The notes below the pieces were generated by a model that did not search any database, was not told the origin of the DNA, and saw nothing but the letters and a program-made list of their open reading frames with translations. DNA of 42,865 nt, taken from AP-15 sp045802495. Its GTDB lineage: Bacteria; Pseudomonadota; Alphaproteobacteria; ATCC43930; CGMCC-115725. This document shows positions 34,231 through 41,918 of this stretch, piece after piece. The DNA lies in contig JBJMQW010000570.1 in assembly GCA_045802495.1 (NCBI GenBank), positions 1-42,865 of the forward strand, in the 5' to 3' direction. Both the position numbers and the translations under genes were made by a program. Each line of letters opens with the position of its first letter. The stretch's first letter is position 1.

Positions 34231-35416
34231 GTCGAGAGCTGCTCTTTTGCATCCGGCCGCGCGACTTTCTTTGTTCTATGGCGCGATTTTTCTGGTCGCC
34301 GGAATTCAGCTGCCCTTCTGGCCGGCCTGGCTCGCCGCTCGCGGCCTAACCGCCCGCGAGATCGGCATTGTGCTCGGTGCGGCAATCTGGGCCAAAGTGT
34401 TCGCGACGCCGGCGATCGGCGCGATCGCCGACAGGTCAGGTGCGCGTCGCGCGGTCATGGTGGTACTCGCCGCAGCGGCGCTGGCCGCCTATGCCGGGCT
34501 TTGGCCGATCGGTGCGTTCTCGGTTCTCGTCACACTCAATCTCGTGGCGCTGACGGCGCAATCGGCGCTGATGCCGCTTGGCGATACTCTCACTCTCGCT
34601 GCCTGCCGAAACGGCGACCACGATTACGGTCGCATCCGTGTCTGGGGCTCTGTCACGTTCATCCTCGCCTCGCTGACAAGCGGCGCCGTGCTCGCCGCGG
34701 CGCCCGGGGACCAGGTATTGCTCTTGGTCTTCGGGGCGTCCTTCCTTGTGCTTCTGGCCTGTCTTGCCGTTCCGAACGCGGATGGTCCGGCTACCCCTGC
34801 GGGCCGAGGAGCGTGGATGGGCACCGTCGCCCGCGATGTGAAATTCTGGATTTTTGTATTGACAGCGTCCGCGCTGCAGGCCAGCCATCAGTTGTATTAT
34901 GGGTTCGGGACGCTACATTGGCGATCGCTCGGCCTCTCCGATCTGACGATCGGTTTCCTGTGGGCGGAGGGCGTTCTCGCCGAGATCGTGCTGTTCTGGC
35001 AGGGGCGGTTCTTGCTCGCGCGGGTTGGACCGCTCGGATTGATGACGCTGGGGGGCGCCGCCGGGATCTTGCGTTGGAGCCTCGCGGCGCTGGTGACTTG
35101 GTTGCCGGGAATCGTCGTCCTGCAACTCCTGCACGCCTTCACCTTCGGGGCGAGCCACCTCGGCGCAATGCATTTCCTGTCGCGCTCGGTGCCGCTCTCG
35201 GCTGCTGCGTCCGCTCAGAGCCTTTATGCGGCGATTTCCTCAGGCTTCGGCGCCGGGCTCGTCATGGTGATCGCGGGAACGCTCTTTGGAGCATATGGAG
35301 GACGGGCCTACCTCTTCATGACCCTGTTCTCAGCCGCTGGGCTGTTCGGAACGGCGGCTTTGCATTCTGGTGTCTCGGCGCGGTGGAACCGGAAGCGGTA
35401 TCGCCGAGTTAGCTGA
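34229..35416 (+). CDS. MFS transporter, phenylpropionate permease (HcaT/PPP) type
   Basis: A 395-residue transporter with 12 predicted membrane helices. The opening ARLSLFYGAIFLVAGIQLPF, PAWLAARGLTAREIG and ADRSGARRAVMV (loop 2-3) match the PPP family that includes E. coli HcaT, along with the DYGRIRVWGSVTFILASL segment. Substrate could be an aromatic acid, which would suit the Rieske and LigB enzymes 5 kb away, but many PPP members move other solutes. The ATG at 34229 shares the sequence CATG with the divergent terC-type ATG, so the two promoters must lie inside each other's gene. Confidence 0.86.
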   Translation: MSRAALLHPAARLSLFYGAIFLVAGIQLPFWPAWLAARGLTAREIGIVLGAAIWAKVFATPAIGAIADRSGARRAVMVVLAAAALAAYAGLWPIGAFSVLVTLNLVALTAQSALMPLGDTLTLAACRNGDHDYGRIRVWGSVTFILASLTSGAVLAAAPGDQVLLLVFGASFLVLLACLAVPNADGPATPAGRGAWMGTVARDVKFWIFVLTASALQASHQLYYGFGTLHWRSLGLSDLTIGFLWAEGVLAEIVLFWQGRFLLARVGPLGLMTLGGAAGILRWSLAALVTWLPGIVVLQLLHAFTFGASHLGAMHFLSRSVPLSAAASAQSLYAAISSGFGAGLVMVIAGTLFGAYGGRAYLFMTLFSAAGLFGTAALHSGVSARWNRKRYRRVS

Positions 35417-35500
35417 TCAGGAGAGCAAGTTGGGCCCGACCCCTGCAGCACAGTCCCCTCAACCGCTGCGCTGCCGTTGATCACGGGTTGGGCCCCGCAG

Positions 35501-35533
35501 GCGCCATGCCGGCTCCCCCCACCGGCATGGCGC
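35501..35533. terminator. Perfect 12-bp hairpin between convergent genes
   Basis: GCGCCATGCCGG (35501-35512) and CCGGCATGGCGC (35522-35533) pair perfectly around a nine-base loop. It lies between the stop of the MFS gene (35416) and that of the secreted protein (35578), so it would appear in both transcripts. No T-run follows on either strand, so it may act with Rho or protect 3' ends. Confidence 0.45.
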
Positions 35534-35577
35534 TCGCTCACCTGTGCGACCAGGTGTCCAACTCGCTGCTCGATTTG

Positions 35578-36030
35578 CTATTTCGCGCACCTCCGATGGG
35601 TTCCGTTCACCGCGCGGGCAACGGCATATTCGCGGAATGCCTTTGCGTCGAGCGTGCTGGCGAGCTTTAGCTGTTCGGCCGCTTGGTGACAGAATTGCGT
35701 CGTCGAGACGACGGCCTGTTTGCGGGCAGCCTCGTTCGCGAGGCTCGTCTGCCAGGTGTCGTAGGCGCTCTTGGGGTTGCGCGCTCCGCTCCGGCGGAAA
35801 TGATCGATCATCGTGTTCTGATAATGGATGATCATGTCTTTGTTGCGTGCCCGGAATTCGCCGTAGACCGTGTCTCGGCAGGCCGAGCTGATCACCATAA
35901 GATCGGTTTGAAACTGAATTGCTTGCTCAGCTTCGATATCTGCCGCCGAGTAGCAGTTTCGGTCGGCAGCCGACGCTGTCGCAAGTGACGTGGCGGCAGC
36001 GAACGCCGCAGCCAATACAAGCTTCTTCAT
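35578..36030 (-). CDS. Secreted small protein, unknown function
   Basis: A 150-residue protein with a clear signal peptide (MKKLVLAAAFAAATSLATAS, cleaved near ASA-AD). The mature part is helical and polar with four cysteines that could form two disulfides (NCYSAADIE, SSACRDTVYGEF, TTQFCHQAAEQ and the final RRCAK). I do not recognise the family. GGGGGA lies six bases before the ATG at 36030, excluding the longer frame to 36213. Probably periplasmic. Its 5' side is a 287-base AT-richer gap before the SAM hydrolase gene. Confidence 0.7.
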   Translation of the reverse strand: MKKLVLAAAFAAATSLATASAADRNCYSAADIEAEQAIQFQTDLMVISSACRDTVYGEFRARNKDMIIHYQNTMIDHFRRSGARNPKSAYDTWQTSLANEAARKQAVVSTTQFCHQAAEQLKLASTLDAKAFREYAVARAVNGTHRRCAK

Positions 36031-36317
36031 CGCAGATCCCCCGGGTCGACGTGAGCAGCATGAGCATACCAACCGGGCCATCAATTTCAAGAGCAACAAA
36101 TCCGGCGAGGCTCTCTGTTTGGAGAGTTCCAAAGTACAAGAGGTCGTTCTTCTGGCCGAGAAAAAGGCTAACTCAACCCACGATTGGTTAGAAAAGCCAG
36201 ATCTTCCATTCAAATATTGGACGCTCGGGCGACAAATCCCGGCGCGCAGATTAGGACTAGCACAATCTTGGCCGTAATCCAGCGCGAATCATCTCCCCCC
36301 GCGAGGAGGCAAGCGAA

Positions 36318-37055
36318 ATGGGCCCAATGATCGCCTTATTCACCGACTTTGGTTTGGAGGGACCTTATACCGGACAGGTGAAGACCGTTTTGCACCGCAC
36401 GGCGCCGGGGGCGACAATTGTCGATCTCTTCGCGGACGCACCGGCGGCGCGACCTAGGCCGGCCGCTTATCTTCTGGCCGCATACGCCACATGGTTCCCG
36501 CCGGGGACAGTGATCCTCGCAGTGATCGATCCCGGAGTTGGCGGCGCGCGCGCCGCCATCATTGTTGAAGCGGACGGGCGGTGGTACGTGGGTCCCGACA
36601 ACGGACTGTTCGAACTCGTAATGCGCCGTGCCGAGACGGCTCGGAGCTGGGAGGTCGTCGATTGGTCCGCAGCGACATCCGCTAGTTTTCACGGCCGCGA
36701 TTTATTTGCGCCGGCAGCCGGCCGGCTCGCCCGCGGCGAGCGGCCGGCCGCCCCGCTCCGGCTCGAGGGAAGCGGGCGGCACCTCGATTGGCCGGACGAC
36801 CTGCCCGAGATCGTCTACATCGACCGGTACGGCAACGCGATGACCGGATTGCGCGCTTCGCTGTTACCCGGGAAAGCGCGCCTCAACGCCTCCGGCCGCG
36901 TGCTGTCGCGCGCGCGCACCTTCTCGGACGTTTCGGAGGGCGAGGCCTTCTGGTACGAGAACTCCAACGGGCTCGCCGAGATTGCCGTCAATTCCGGCCG
37001 CGCGGATGCCACTCTCGGCATCGCGATCGGCAGTCCGGTCGCTATCCTCGGGTAG
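36318..37055 (+). CDS. SAM hydrolase (adenosyl-forming, DUF62 family)
   Basis: A 245-residue protein of the SAM hydroxide adenosyltransferase group. These enzymes split S-adenosylmethionine with water into adenosine and methionine and are related to fluorinase and chlorinase. Family motifs are LFTDFGLEGPYTGQVK at the start, VIDPGVGG, GPDNGLFELV, the SFHGRDLFAPAAG segment and YIDRYGNAMTG. No halide-pocket insert is evident, so hydrolase is more likely than halogenase. GAGGAGG lies nine bases upstream of the ATG. It stands apart from its neighbours. Confidence 0.92.
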   Translation: MGPMIALFTDFGLEGPYTGQVKTVLHRTAPGATIVDLFADAPAARPRPAAYLLAAYATWFPPGTVILAVIDPGVGGARAAIIVEADGRWYVGPDNGLFELVMRRAETARSWEVVDWSAATSASFHGRDLFAPAAGRLARGERPAAPLRLEGSGRHLDWPDDLPEIVYIDRYGNAMTGLRASLLPGKARLNASGRVLSRARTFSDVSEGEAFWYENSNGLAEIAVNSGRADATLGIAIGSPVAILG

Positions 37056-37082
37056 TCGGCCCTCGGATAATCGGCGCCGCTG

Positions 37083-37694
37083 TCACGGGGGCGGGGTTAC
37101 AATCTTGGCGCCCGGCGGCACCCGGAGCTGGCGTCGCCTCTGGAACCGGTGAAACAGCCATATGGCGATCGCGAAAAAAACAAAGGCGATCAGCATGACA
37201 AGGCTGAACGAGCGCACCAGATGACCGAGAACCGCGCGGAAGGCGTGACCAAGAAAATAGCCGACCGCGACAAAGCTGACTGCCCAAAGACCGGCGGCAA
37301 TAAAATTCAACGTCATAAATCGCTGCCATCGGACCGCGCTCATCCCCATGGCGAAGGATGAGAAATTCCGCACGCCGTAGATGAAGCGGAAGGTCAGAAT
37401 GAATCCGGTGTTGTACCGCTCGAGCCAATAGAGAGCAGCCTCGACACCACGGCGCCATCTCGGGAATCGGTTCAGCAGCCGCAGACCGAAATACCGGCCG
37501 ATCCAGAAATAGGTTTGGTCGCCTGAAAAGCTGCCGAGCCAAACCACCGCGAGCAGCAGAAACGGGTTGAGGAGGCCTTGCGCGGCGGCAAAACCGGCAA
37601 ACAGCACAAAGGTCTCCCCTTCGAGAAACGTCCAGATAAAAGCGATCAGGTGGAAGCAGGCGCCATTTTCAGCAATGAGCTGGCTGATATCCAT
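37083..37694 (-). CDS. DedA family membrane protein
   Basis: A 203-residue inner-membrane protein of the DedA/SNARE-associated family, thought to flip or move lipids such as undecaprenyl phosphate. The signature is FLEGETFVLFAGFAA, SGDQTYFWIGRYFG and LTFRFIYGVRNFSSFAMG. The usual F-x-R-x-x-P-G-x-R motif has Tyr in place of Pro here. GGGCGGGA directly precedes the ATG at 37694; a longer frame to 37979 is unlike the family. It converges with the SAM hydrolase gene, 27 bases apart. Confidence 0.88.
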   Translation of the reverse strand: MDISQLIAENGACFHLIAFIWTFLEGETFVLFAGFAAAQGLLNPFLLLAVVWLGSFSGDQTYFWIGRYFGLRLLNRFPRWRRGVEAALYWLERYNTGFILTFRFIYGVRNFSSFAMGMSAVRWQRFMTLNFIAAGLWAVSFVAVGYFLGHAFRAVLGHLVRSFSLVMLIAFVFFAIAIWLFHRFQRRRQLRVPPGAKIVTPPP

Positions 37695-37853
37695 TCCCGC
37701 CCTATCTTCCGCCCTGTCCGTGTGCCCCGGCCGTGGCTGGAGCGGGCCCCCTTGATCCTCTTCCGGCGCAGCGCATGCTATGTTTTTCCGCGATCCCGGT
37801 CGAGCGGATTCCCGCGCGGGCTCCGTATCGATCCCTGAGCAAGGAGACGGCGC

Positions 37854-38312
37854 ATGGCGGGCTTGTATTTCGAAGAATTCAAAGAAGGTCAAGTTTTCGA
37901 GCACGCAATCAGTCGCACTGTAACCGAGATGGACAATGTGCTGTTTAGTACATTGACAATGAACCCTCAGCCGCTTCACCTCGACGAGGAGTTCGCGAAA
38001 GCGACTGAGTTTGGCCAGCGCCTAGTGAATAGTCTGTTTACGTTAGGCCTGGTGATCGGCATCAGCGTGGGCGAGACGACGCTCGGGACGACGGTCGCCA
38101 ATCTCGGGATGAGCGATGTGCGGTTTCCGAAGCCGGTCTTTCACGGCGACACGCTGCGCGCTCGGACGATCGTGCGATCCAAGCGGCGCAGCCAATCCCG
38201 CAAGGATGCCGGGATCGTCGAATTCGAGCATCAGGGCATCAATCAACGCGGCGAGACTGTTGCGATCTGCCGGCGCGCCGGCTTGATGAAATGCCGATCT
38301 ACGGAGGAATGA
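37854..38312 (+). CDS. MaoC family (R)-specific enoyl-CoA hydratase
   Basis: A 152-residue single hot-dog protein. MDNVLFSTLTMNPQPLHLDE carries the MaoC catalytic region with the conserved His in the NPQPLH turn, and GMSDVRFPKPVFHGDTLRA completes the fold. Members hydrate enoyl-CoA or related thioesters; those beside CitE-like lyases act on mesaconyl-CoA or citramalyl-type intermediates. AAGGAG precedes the ATG. Its TGA is directly followed by the ATG of the CitE-like gene, implying tight coupling. Confidence 0.9.
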   Translation: MAGLYFEEFKEGQVFEHAISRTVTEMDNVLFSTLTMNPQPLHLDEEFAKATEFGQRLVNSLFTLGLVIGISVGETTLGTTVANLGMSDVRFPKPVFHGDTLRARTIVRSKRRSQSRKDAGIVEFEHQGINQRGETVAICRRAGLMKCRSTEE

Positions 38313-39176
38313 ATGCGCTCTCTGCTGTTTGTTCCCGCCGATAGCGAACGCAAGTTGTCGCGTGCTCCGCAGTCGGGTGCTGATGCGCTGATACTCGACC
38401 TCGAGGATTCTGTCGTCCCGGCAAACCGGGGCCTTGCGCGCCGGCAAGCGCACGATTTCCTCGTTGCGACGGGCTCCGAACCCGCGCTCGCCCGCCGCTA
38501 TGTCCGCATCAATCCGCTGGCGAGCGGCGTCGCGCTCGACGACTTGACCGCGGTGGTGCCGGGAAGGCCGGATGGGGTGCTGCTGCCGAAATGCATGCCG
38601 GAGGATTTGCGCACCCTCGACCATTACCTCTCCGCGCTGGAGGCGGCCTACGGAATTGCGCACGGGGCGATAAGGGTCATCGCGATCGCAACCGAGACTC
38701 CGGCCGCGATGTTTGCGCTCGGCGGTTATTCCGGAGTGTCGCCCCGCCTCGCGGGGATCACCTGGGGCGCGGAGGATCTGGCCGCCTGCCTCGGCGGCAA
38801 CAACCGTCGGCTCGACGGCATCTACGACGATGTCTATCGCTTGGCGCGCTCGCTGTGCCTCGCCGGAGCGGCGGCAGCCGGGGTGATGGCAATCGACACG
38901 ATCTACACCGATTTCAAGGACGAGGCCGGACTTACGGTCGAGTGCGCCGCCGCGCGGCGTTCGGGCTTCACGGCCAAGATGGCGATCCATCCGGCGCAGA
39001 TTGCGGTCATCAACAGCGCCTTTTCCGCAAGCGAGGAGGAGGTCGCCTGGGCCCGCAAGGTAGTCGCCTCGTTTGCCGAAAATCCCGACGCCGGGACCAT
39101 CGCTCTGGACGGCAGGATGATCGACAGACCACATCTGACCCTGGCGCGAAGAATCCTTGGGCTTGGCAACGGCTGA
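38313..39176 (+). CDS. CitE-like CoA lyase (HpcH/HpaI, malyl- or citramalyl-CoA type)
   Basis: A 287-residue beta-barrel lyase. The motif ILDLEDSV (residues 27-34) holds magnesium-binding acids, with ATETPAAMF and WGAEDLAACLG further on. It resembles L-malyl-CoA/beta-methylmalyl-CoA lyase and malyl-CoA thioesterase rather than true citrate lyase, which needs an acyl carrier subunit absent here. The ATG abuts the MaoC stop with no gap (sequence TGAATG), so the pair likely makes a hydration and C-C cleavage couple on a branched acyl-CoA. It ends 71 bases before the second DUF1800 gene. Confidence 0.9.
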   Translation: MRSLLFVPADSERKLSRAPQSGADALILDLEDSVVPANRGLARRQAHDFLVATGSEPALARRYVRINPLASGVALDDLTAVVPGRPDGVLLPKCMPEDLRTLDHYLSALEAAYGIAHGAIRVIAIATETPAAMFALGGYSGVSPRLAGITWGAEDLAACLGGNNRRLDGIYDDVYRLARSLCLAGAAAAGVMAIDTIYTDFKDEAGLTVECAAARRSGFTAKMAIHPAQIAVINSAFSASEEEVAWARKVVASFAENPDAGTIALDGRMIDRPHLTLARRILGLGNG

Positions 39177-39213
39177 GCCGGCGAGCGCGGAGATGTGACC
39201 CTGGGTTGCGTCC

Positions 39214-39219
39214 TATAAT
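39214..39219 (+). promoter_or_regulatory. Perfect -10 box ahead of the second DUF1800 gene
   Basis: TATAAT stands alone in a GC-rich gap, 28 bases before the ATG, with GGGAGG as ribosome site. No good -35 is seen at 16-18 bases. If used, the DUF1800-DUF1501 pair is transcribed apart from the MaoC-CitE pair. Confidence 0.4.
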
Positions 39220-39247
39220 GCCTTAACGGCTATCGGGAGGACGAAGG

Positions 39248-40624
39248 ATGGCCCGCGATCCGAAAGCGGCGGTTCTGGCGCTGCACCGGTTCGGGTTCGG
39301 CCCGCGGGGCGGCTCCGCGGAAACGATCGCTTCCGATCCTCGCGGCGCGCTTCTCGCCGAACTCGATCGGCCGGACGCAGGGCAGATCACAAACCCCGAG
39401 CTGCCGACGAGCGGCGCCACCAACCGCGCCGTCTTCGAATACCGGGCCGAGCGCAACGCCAGTCAAAAGCGCGCGCGCCGCGACTCGTCGCAGGCGGAAA
39501 TGGTGGCTGCGCCGGCCCAGCCCGAGGCGATGCCGTTGCCGCGGCAGCTTTTTCGCAATGAAGCGCAGGCGCGCATCGACGCGGCGGTCAATGCCGAGAT
39601 CGGCTTTGCCGAACGGCTGGTGTGGTTCTGGTCGAACCATTTCTGCGTCAACCAGGAAAAGACCGTCATGGCCGGCGCCTATGAGCGCGAGGCAATCCGG
39701 CCGCATGTATTGGGCCGGTTCGCCGACATGCTGCTCGCCGTCGAGAGCCATCCAGCGATGCTGATGTACCTCGACAACGCCCAGTCGATCGGCCCCAACT
39801 CGATTGCCGGCGTCAATCGCGACCGCGGCCTCAACGAGAATTTGGCGCGCGAGATCCTGGAGCTGCACACGCTCGGCGTGCGCACGACCTACACGCAGGC
39901 TGACGTGACCAATTTCGCCAAGGTCCTGACCGGCTGGACGATACGGCAGACTGTATCGGACCCCGACCACGGCGGAGAATTCGTCTACATCAAGCGCGCG
40001 CACGAGCCTGGCCCGCAAACCGTCATCGGTAAGGATTACGACGATGCCGGGACCGAGCAAGGTCGCGCCGTGCTGGCCGACCTCGCTCGCCATCCGGCAA
40101 CCGCGAAGCACGTTGCAACAAAGCTCGCGCGCCATTTCGTTACCGACGAGCCGCCCCCGGCGCTGGTCCATCGGCTGACGCAACGTTTCCTCGACACCGA
40201 CGGTGACCTGAAGGAAGTGACAAAGGTGCTGGTCACTGCTCCCGAGGCGTGGGCTCCGGAACAGGCGAAGATCAAACGGCCGGCGGAATGGATCGTGGCG
40301 GCATCGCGCGCGACCGGTGAGACGAGCGACATCGCCCGCATCATCCAGGCTCAGAACCTGCTCGGAGAGCCGTTATGGCGGCCGCCGGCGCCCAAAGGCT
40401 TTTCGGACGAGAATGCCGCCTGGCTCGATGGCCTCCCGCAGCGGCTCGAGATCGCCAACACTTTTGCGCGTCGCGAAGGCCTCGCCCTCGAACCGGCAGC
40501 CGTCATGGAGGTCGCGTTAGGACCATTGGCTTCGACGGAAACGCGGGCCGCGGTTATCGGCGCCGAGAGCCGGCCGCAGGCAATGACGGTTCTGCTGATG
40601 GCCCCGGAATTCCAGCGGAGGTGA
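39248..40624 (+). CDS. DUF1800 domain protein without signal peptide (copy 2)
   Basis: A 458-residue DUF1800 protein, diverged from copy 1 at 1934-3430. Shared blocks are LHRFGFGPRGG near the start (residues 13-23), WFWSNHF at 126-132, EAIRPHVLGRF, HPAMLMYLDN and LNENLAREILELHTLG from 195. Unlike copy 1 it starts straight into the domain, MARDPKAAVLALHRFG, with no hydrophobic leader. That suggests a cytoplasmic location, or travel with its Tat-exported partner. A charged insert (about 70-90, RNASQKRARRDSSQ) is specific to this copy. GGAGG with a second AAGG precedes the ATG. The stop is two bases before the DUF1501 start. Confidence 0.9.
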   Translation: MARDPKAAVLALHRFGFGPRGGSAETIASDPRGALLAELDRPDAGQITNPELPTSGATNRAVFEYRAERNASQKRARRDSSQAEMVAAPAQPEAMPLPRQLFRNEAQARIDAAVNAEIGFAERLVWFWSNHFCVNQEKTVMAGAYEREAIRPHVLGRFADMLLAVESHPAMLMYLDNAQSIGPNSIAGVNRDRGLNENLAREILELHTLGVRTTYTQADVTNFAKVLTGWTIRQTVSDPDHGGEFVYIKRAHEPGPQTVIGKDYDDAGTEQGRAVLADLARHPATAKHVATKLARHFVTDEPPPALVHRLTQRFLDTDGDLKEVTKVLVTAPEAWAPEQAKIKRPAEWIVAASRATGETSDIARIIQAQNLLGEPLWRPPAPKGFSDENAAWLDGLPQRLEIANTFARREGLALEPAAVMEVALGPLASTETRAAVIGAESRPQAMTVLLMAPEFQRR

Positions 40625-40626
40625 CG

Positions 40627-41877
40627 ATGCCGCTCGATCTTCGCGCTCCAACCAGACGCGAGCTGCTGCTCGGCTCTGGGGTGTTGTTCGCCTGGGCTTC
40701 AGTGCCGCGCATCGCCCATGCCGAGGGCCGCGACCCGCGGCTGCTTGTGATCGTCCTGCGTGGCGCGCTCGACGGGCTCGGCGTCGTCGCCCCGGTCGGC
40801 GACCCGGACTGGGGAAAGCTGCGCGGCGACAAGGGGTTGGCATTGGAGGGTGCGACGCCAGCCCTGCCGCTCGACGGTTTCTTCGCGCTGAACCCGGCGA
40901 TGCCGAATTTTCACCGGATGTACCAGGCAGGCCAGGCAACAATTGTGCACGCGGTCGCGACACCCTATCGCGAGCGCTCGCATTTCGACGGGCAGGACGT
41001 GCTCGAAAGCGGGCTCGCAAAGCCGGGCGCTGCGGATACCGGCTGGCTCAACCGCACCCTGGCGGCATTGGAGCCGGGCGGGCATGTTGATCCGCATGGC
41101 GGGCAGGCCTTTGCCGTCGGACCGATCACGCCGCTCGTCGTGCGCGGTCCGGCGCCGGTATTGTCGTGGGTGCCGCCGCGGCTGCCGCCGGTCGGCGACG
41201 ACACTACCTTGCGGCTGCTCGACCTCTATCGCCACACCGATCCGACCTTTGCGCGCGTGCTCGAGGAGCGTATCGGCCTCGCCGCGGTCGCACGCGCGGG
41301 CGGTATGACCGCCGAGCTCGGCGAGGACCGCCCGGTCGTCCAGGGCGGCATCGCGCAGGTGCGCGCCTATTTTGCTGAGACCGCCGGCACCGCGGCGAAA
41401 TTCCTCGCCGGTGCGGAGGGCCCGCGCGTCGGCGCGTTGGCTTTCGACGGCTGGGACACGCATGTCGCGGAGGGTGCGGCCAAGGGCCGGCTCGCCAATT
41501 TGCTCGGCGCGCTCGACGGCGCACTCGCCGCGATCGAGAGCAATATGGGCGAAGCCTGGCGTGAGACGGTGGTCGTGCTCGTCACCGAGTTCGGCCGCAC
41601 CGCCCGCCTCAACGGCAATGAGGGCACCGACCATGGCACCGCGACCGTCGCATTGCTCGCCGGCGGCGCATTGAAGGGCGGCCGTGTCATCGCCGATTGG
41701 CCGGGTCTCAAAGAGACCGATCTCTACGAGAACCGCGACCTACGGCCGACGGCCGACCTGCGCGCGGTGTTCAAGGGCCTGCTCGAGGAGCACCTCTGTG
41801 CCGATCGCGGAAGGCTGGAGGCGGCGGTATTCCCGGACAGCAGCGATGTGAAGCCGTTGCGGGGGCTGCTCGCCTGA
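40627..41877 (+). CDS. DUF1501 domain protein, Tat-exported (copy 2)
   Basis: A 416-residue DUF1501 protein. It has a strong Tat signal (TRRELLLGSGVLFAW, residues 9-23) ending near AHA. Family blocks match copy 1: VIVLRGALDGLGVVAP, RSHFDGQDVLESG, DGWDTHVAEG, then EFGRTARLNGNEGTDHGTAT. GGAGGTGACG just before the ATG fixes the start at 40627, although the frame is open back to 40375 over the DUF1800 end. Only two bases separate it from DUF1800, so coupled translation is expected. Activity is unknown; the fold may relate to sulfatases and phosphatases. Confidence 0.9.
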   Translation: MPLDLRAPTRRELLLGSGVLFAWASVPRIAHAEGRDPRLLVIVLRGALDGLGVVAPVGDPDWGKLRGDKGLALEGATPALPLDGFFALNPAMPNFHRMYQAGQATIVHAVATPYRERSHFDGQDVLESGLAKPGAADTGWLNRTLAALEPGGHVDPHGGQAFAVGPITPLVVRGPAPVLSWVPPRLPPVGDDTTLRLLDLYRHTDPTFARVLEERIGLAAVARAGGMTAELGEDRPVVQGGIAQVRAYFAETAGTAAKFLAGAEGPRVGALAFDGWDTHVAEGAAKGRLANLLGALDGALAAIESNMGEAWRETVVVLVTEFGRTARLNGNEGTDHGTATVALLAGGALKGGRVIADWPGLKETDLYENRDLRPTADLRAVFKGLLEEHLCADRGRLEAAVFPDSSDVKPLRGLLA

Positions 41878-41918
41878 CACTTTAATGGCGTCCCGTAGCC
41901 GAGCTGCAGGACGCCGTT

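Noticed and set aside
36318..37055. SAM hydrolase considered as a fluorinase or chlorinase
   Set aside because: The family is shared, but no halide-site loop was evident, and hydrolases are far more common.
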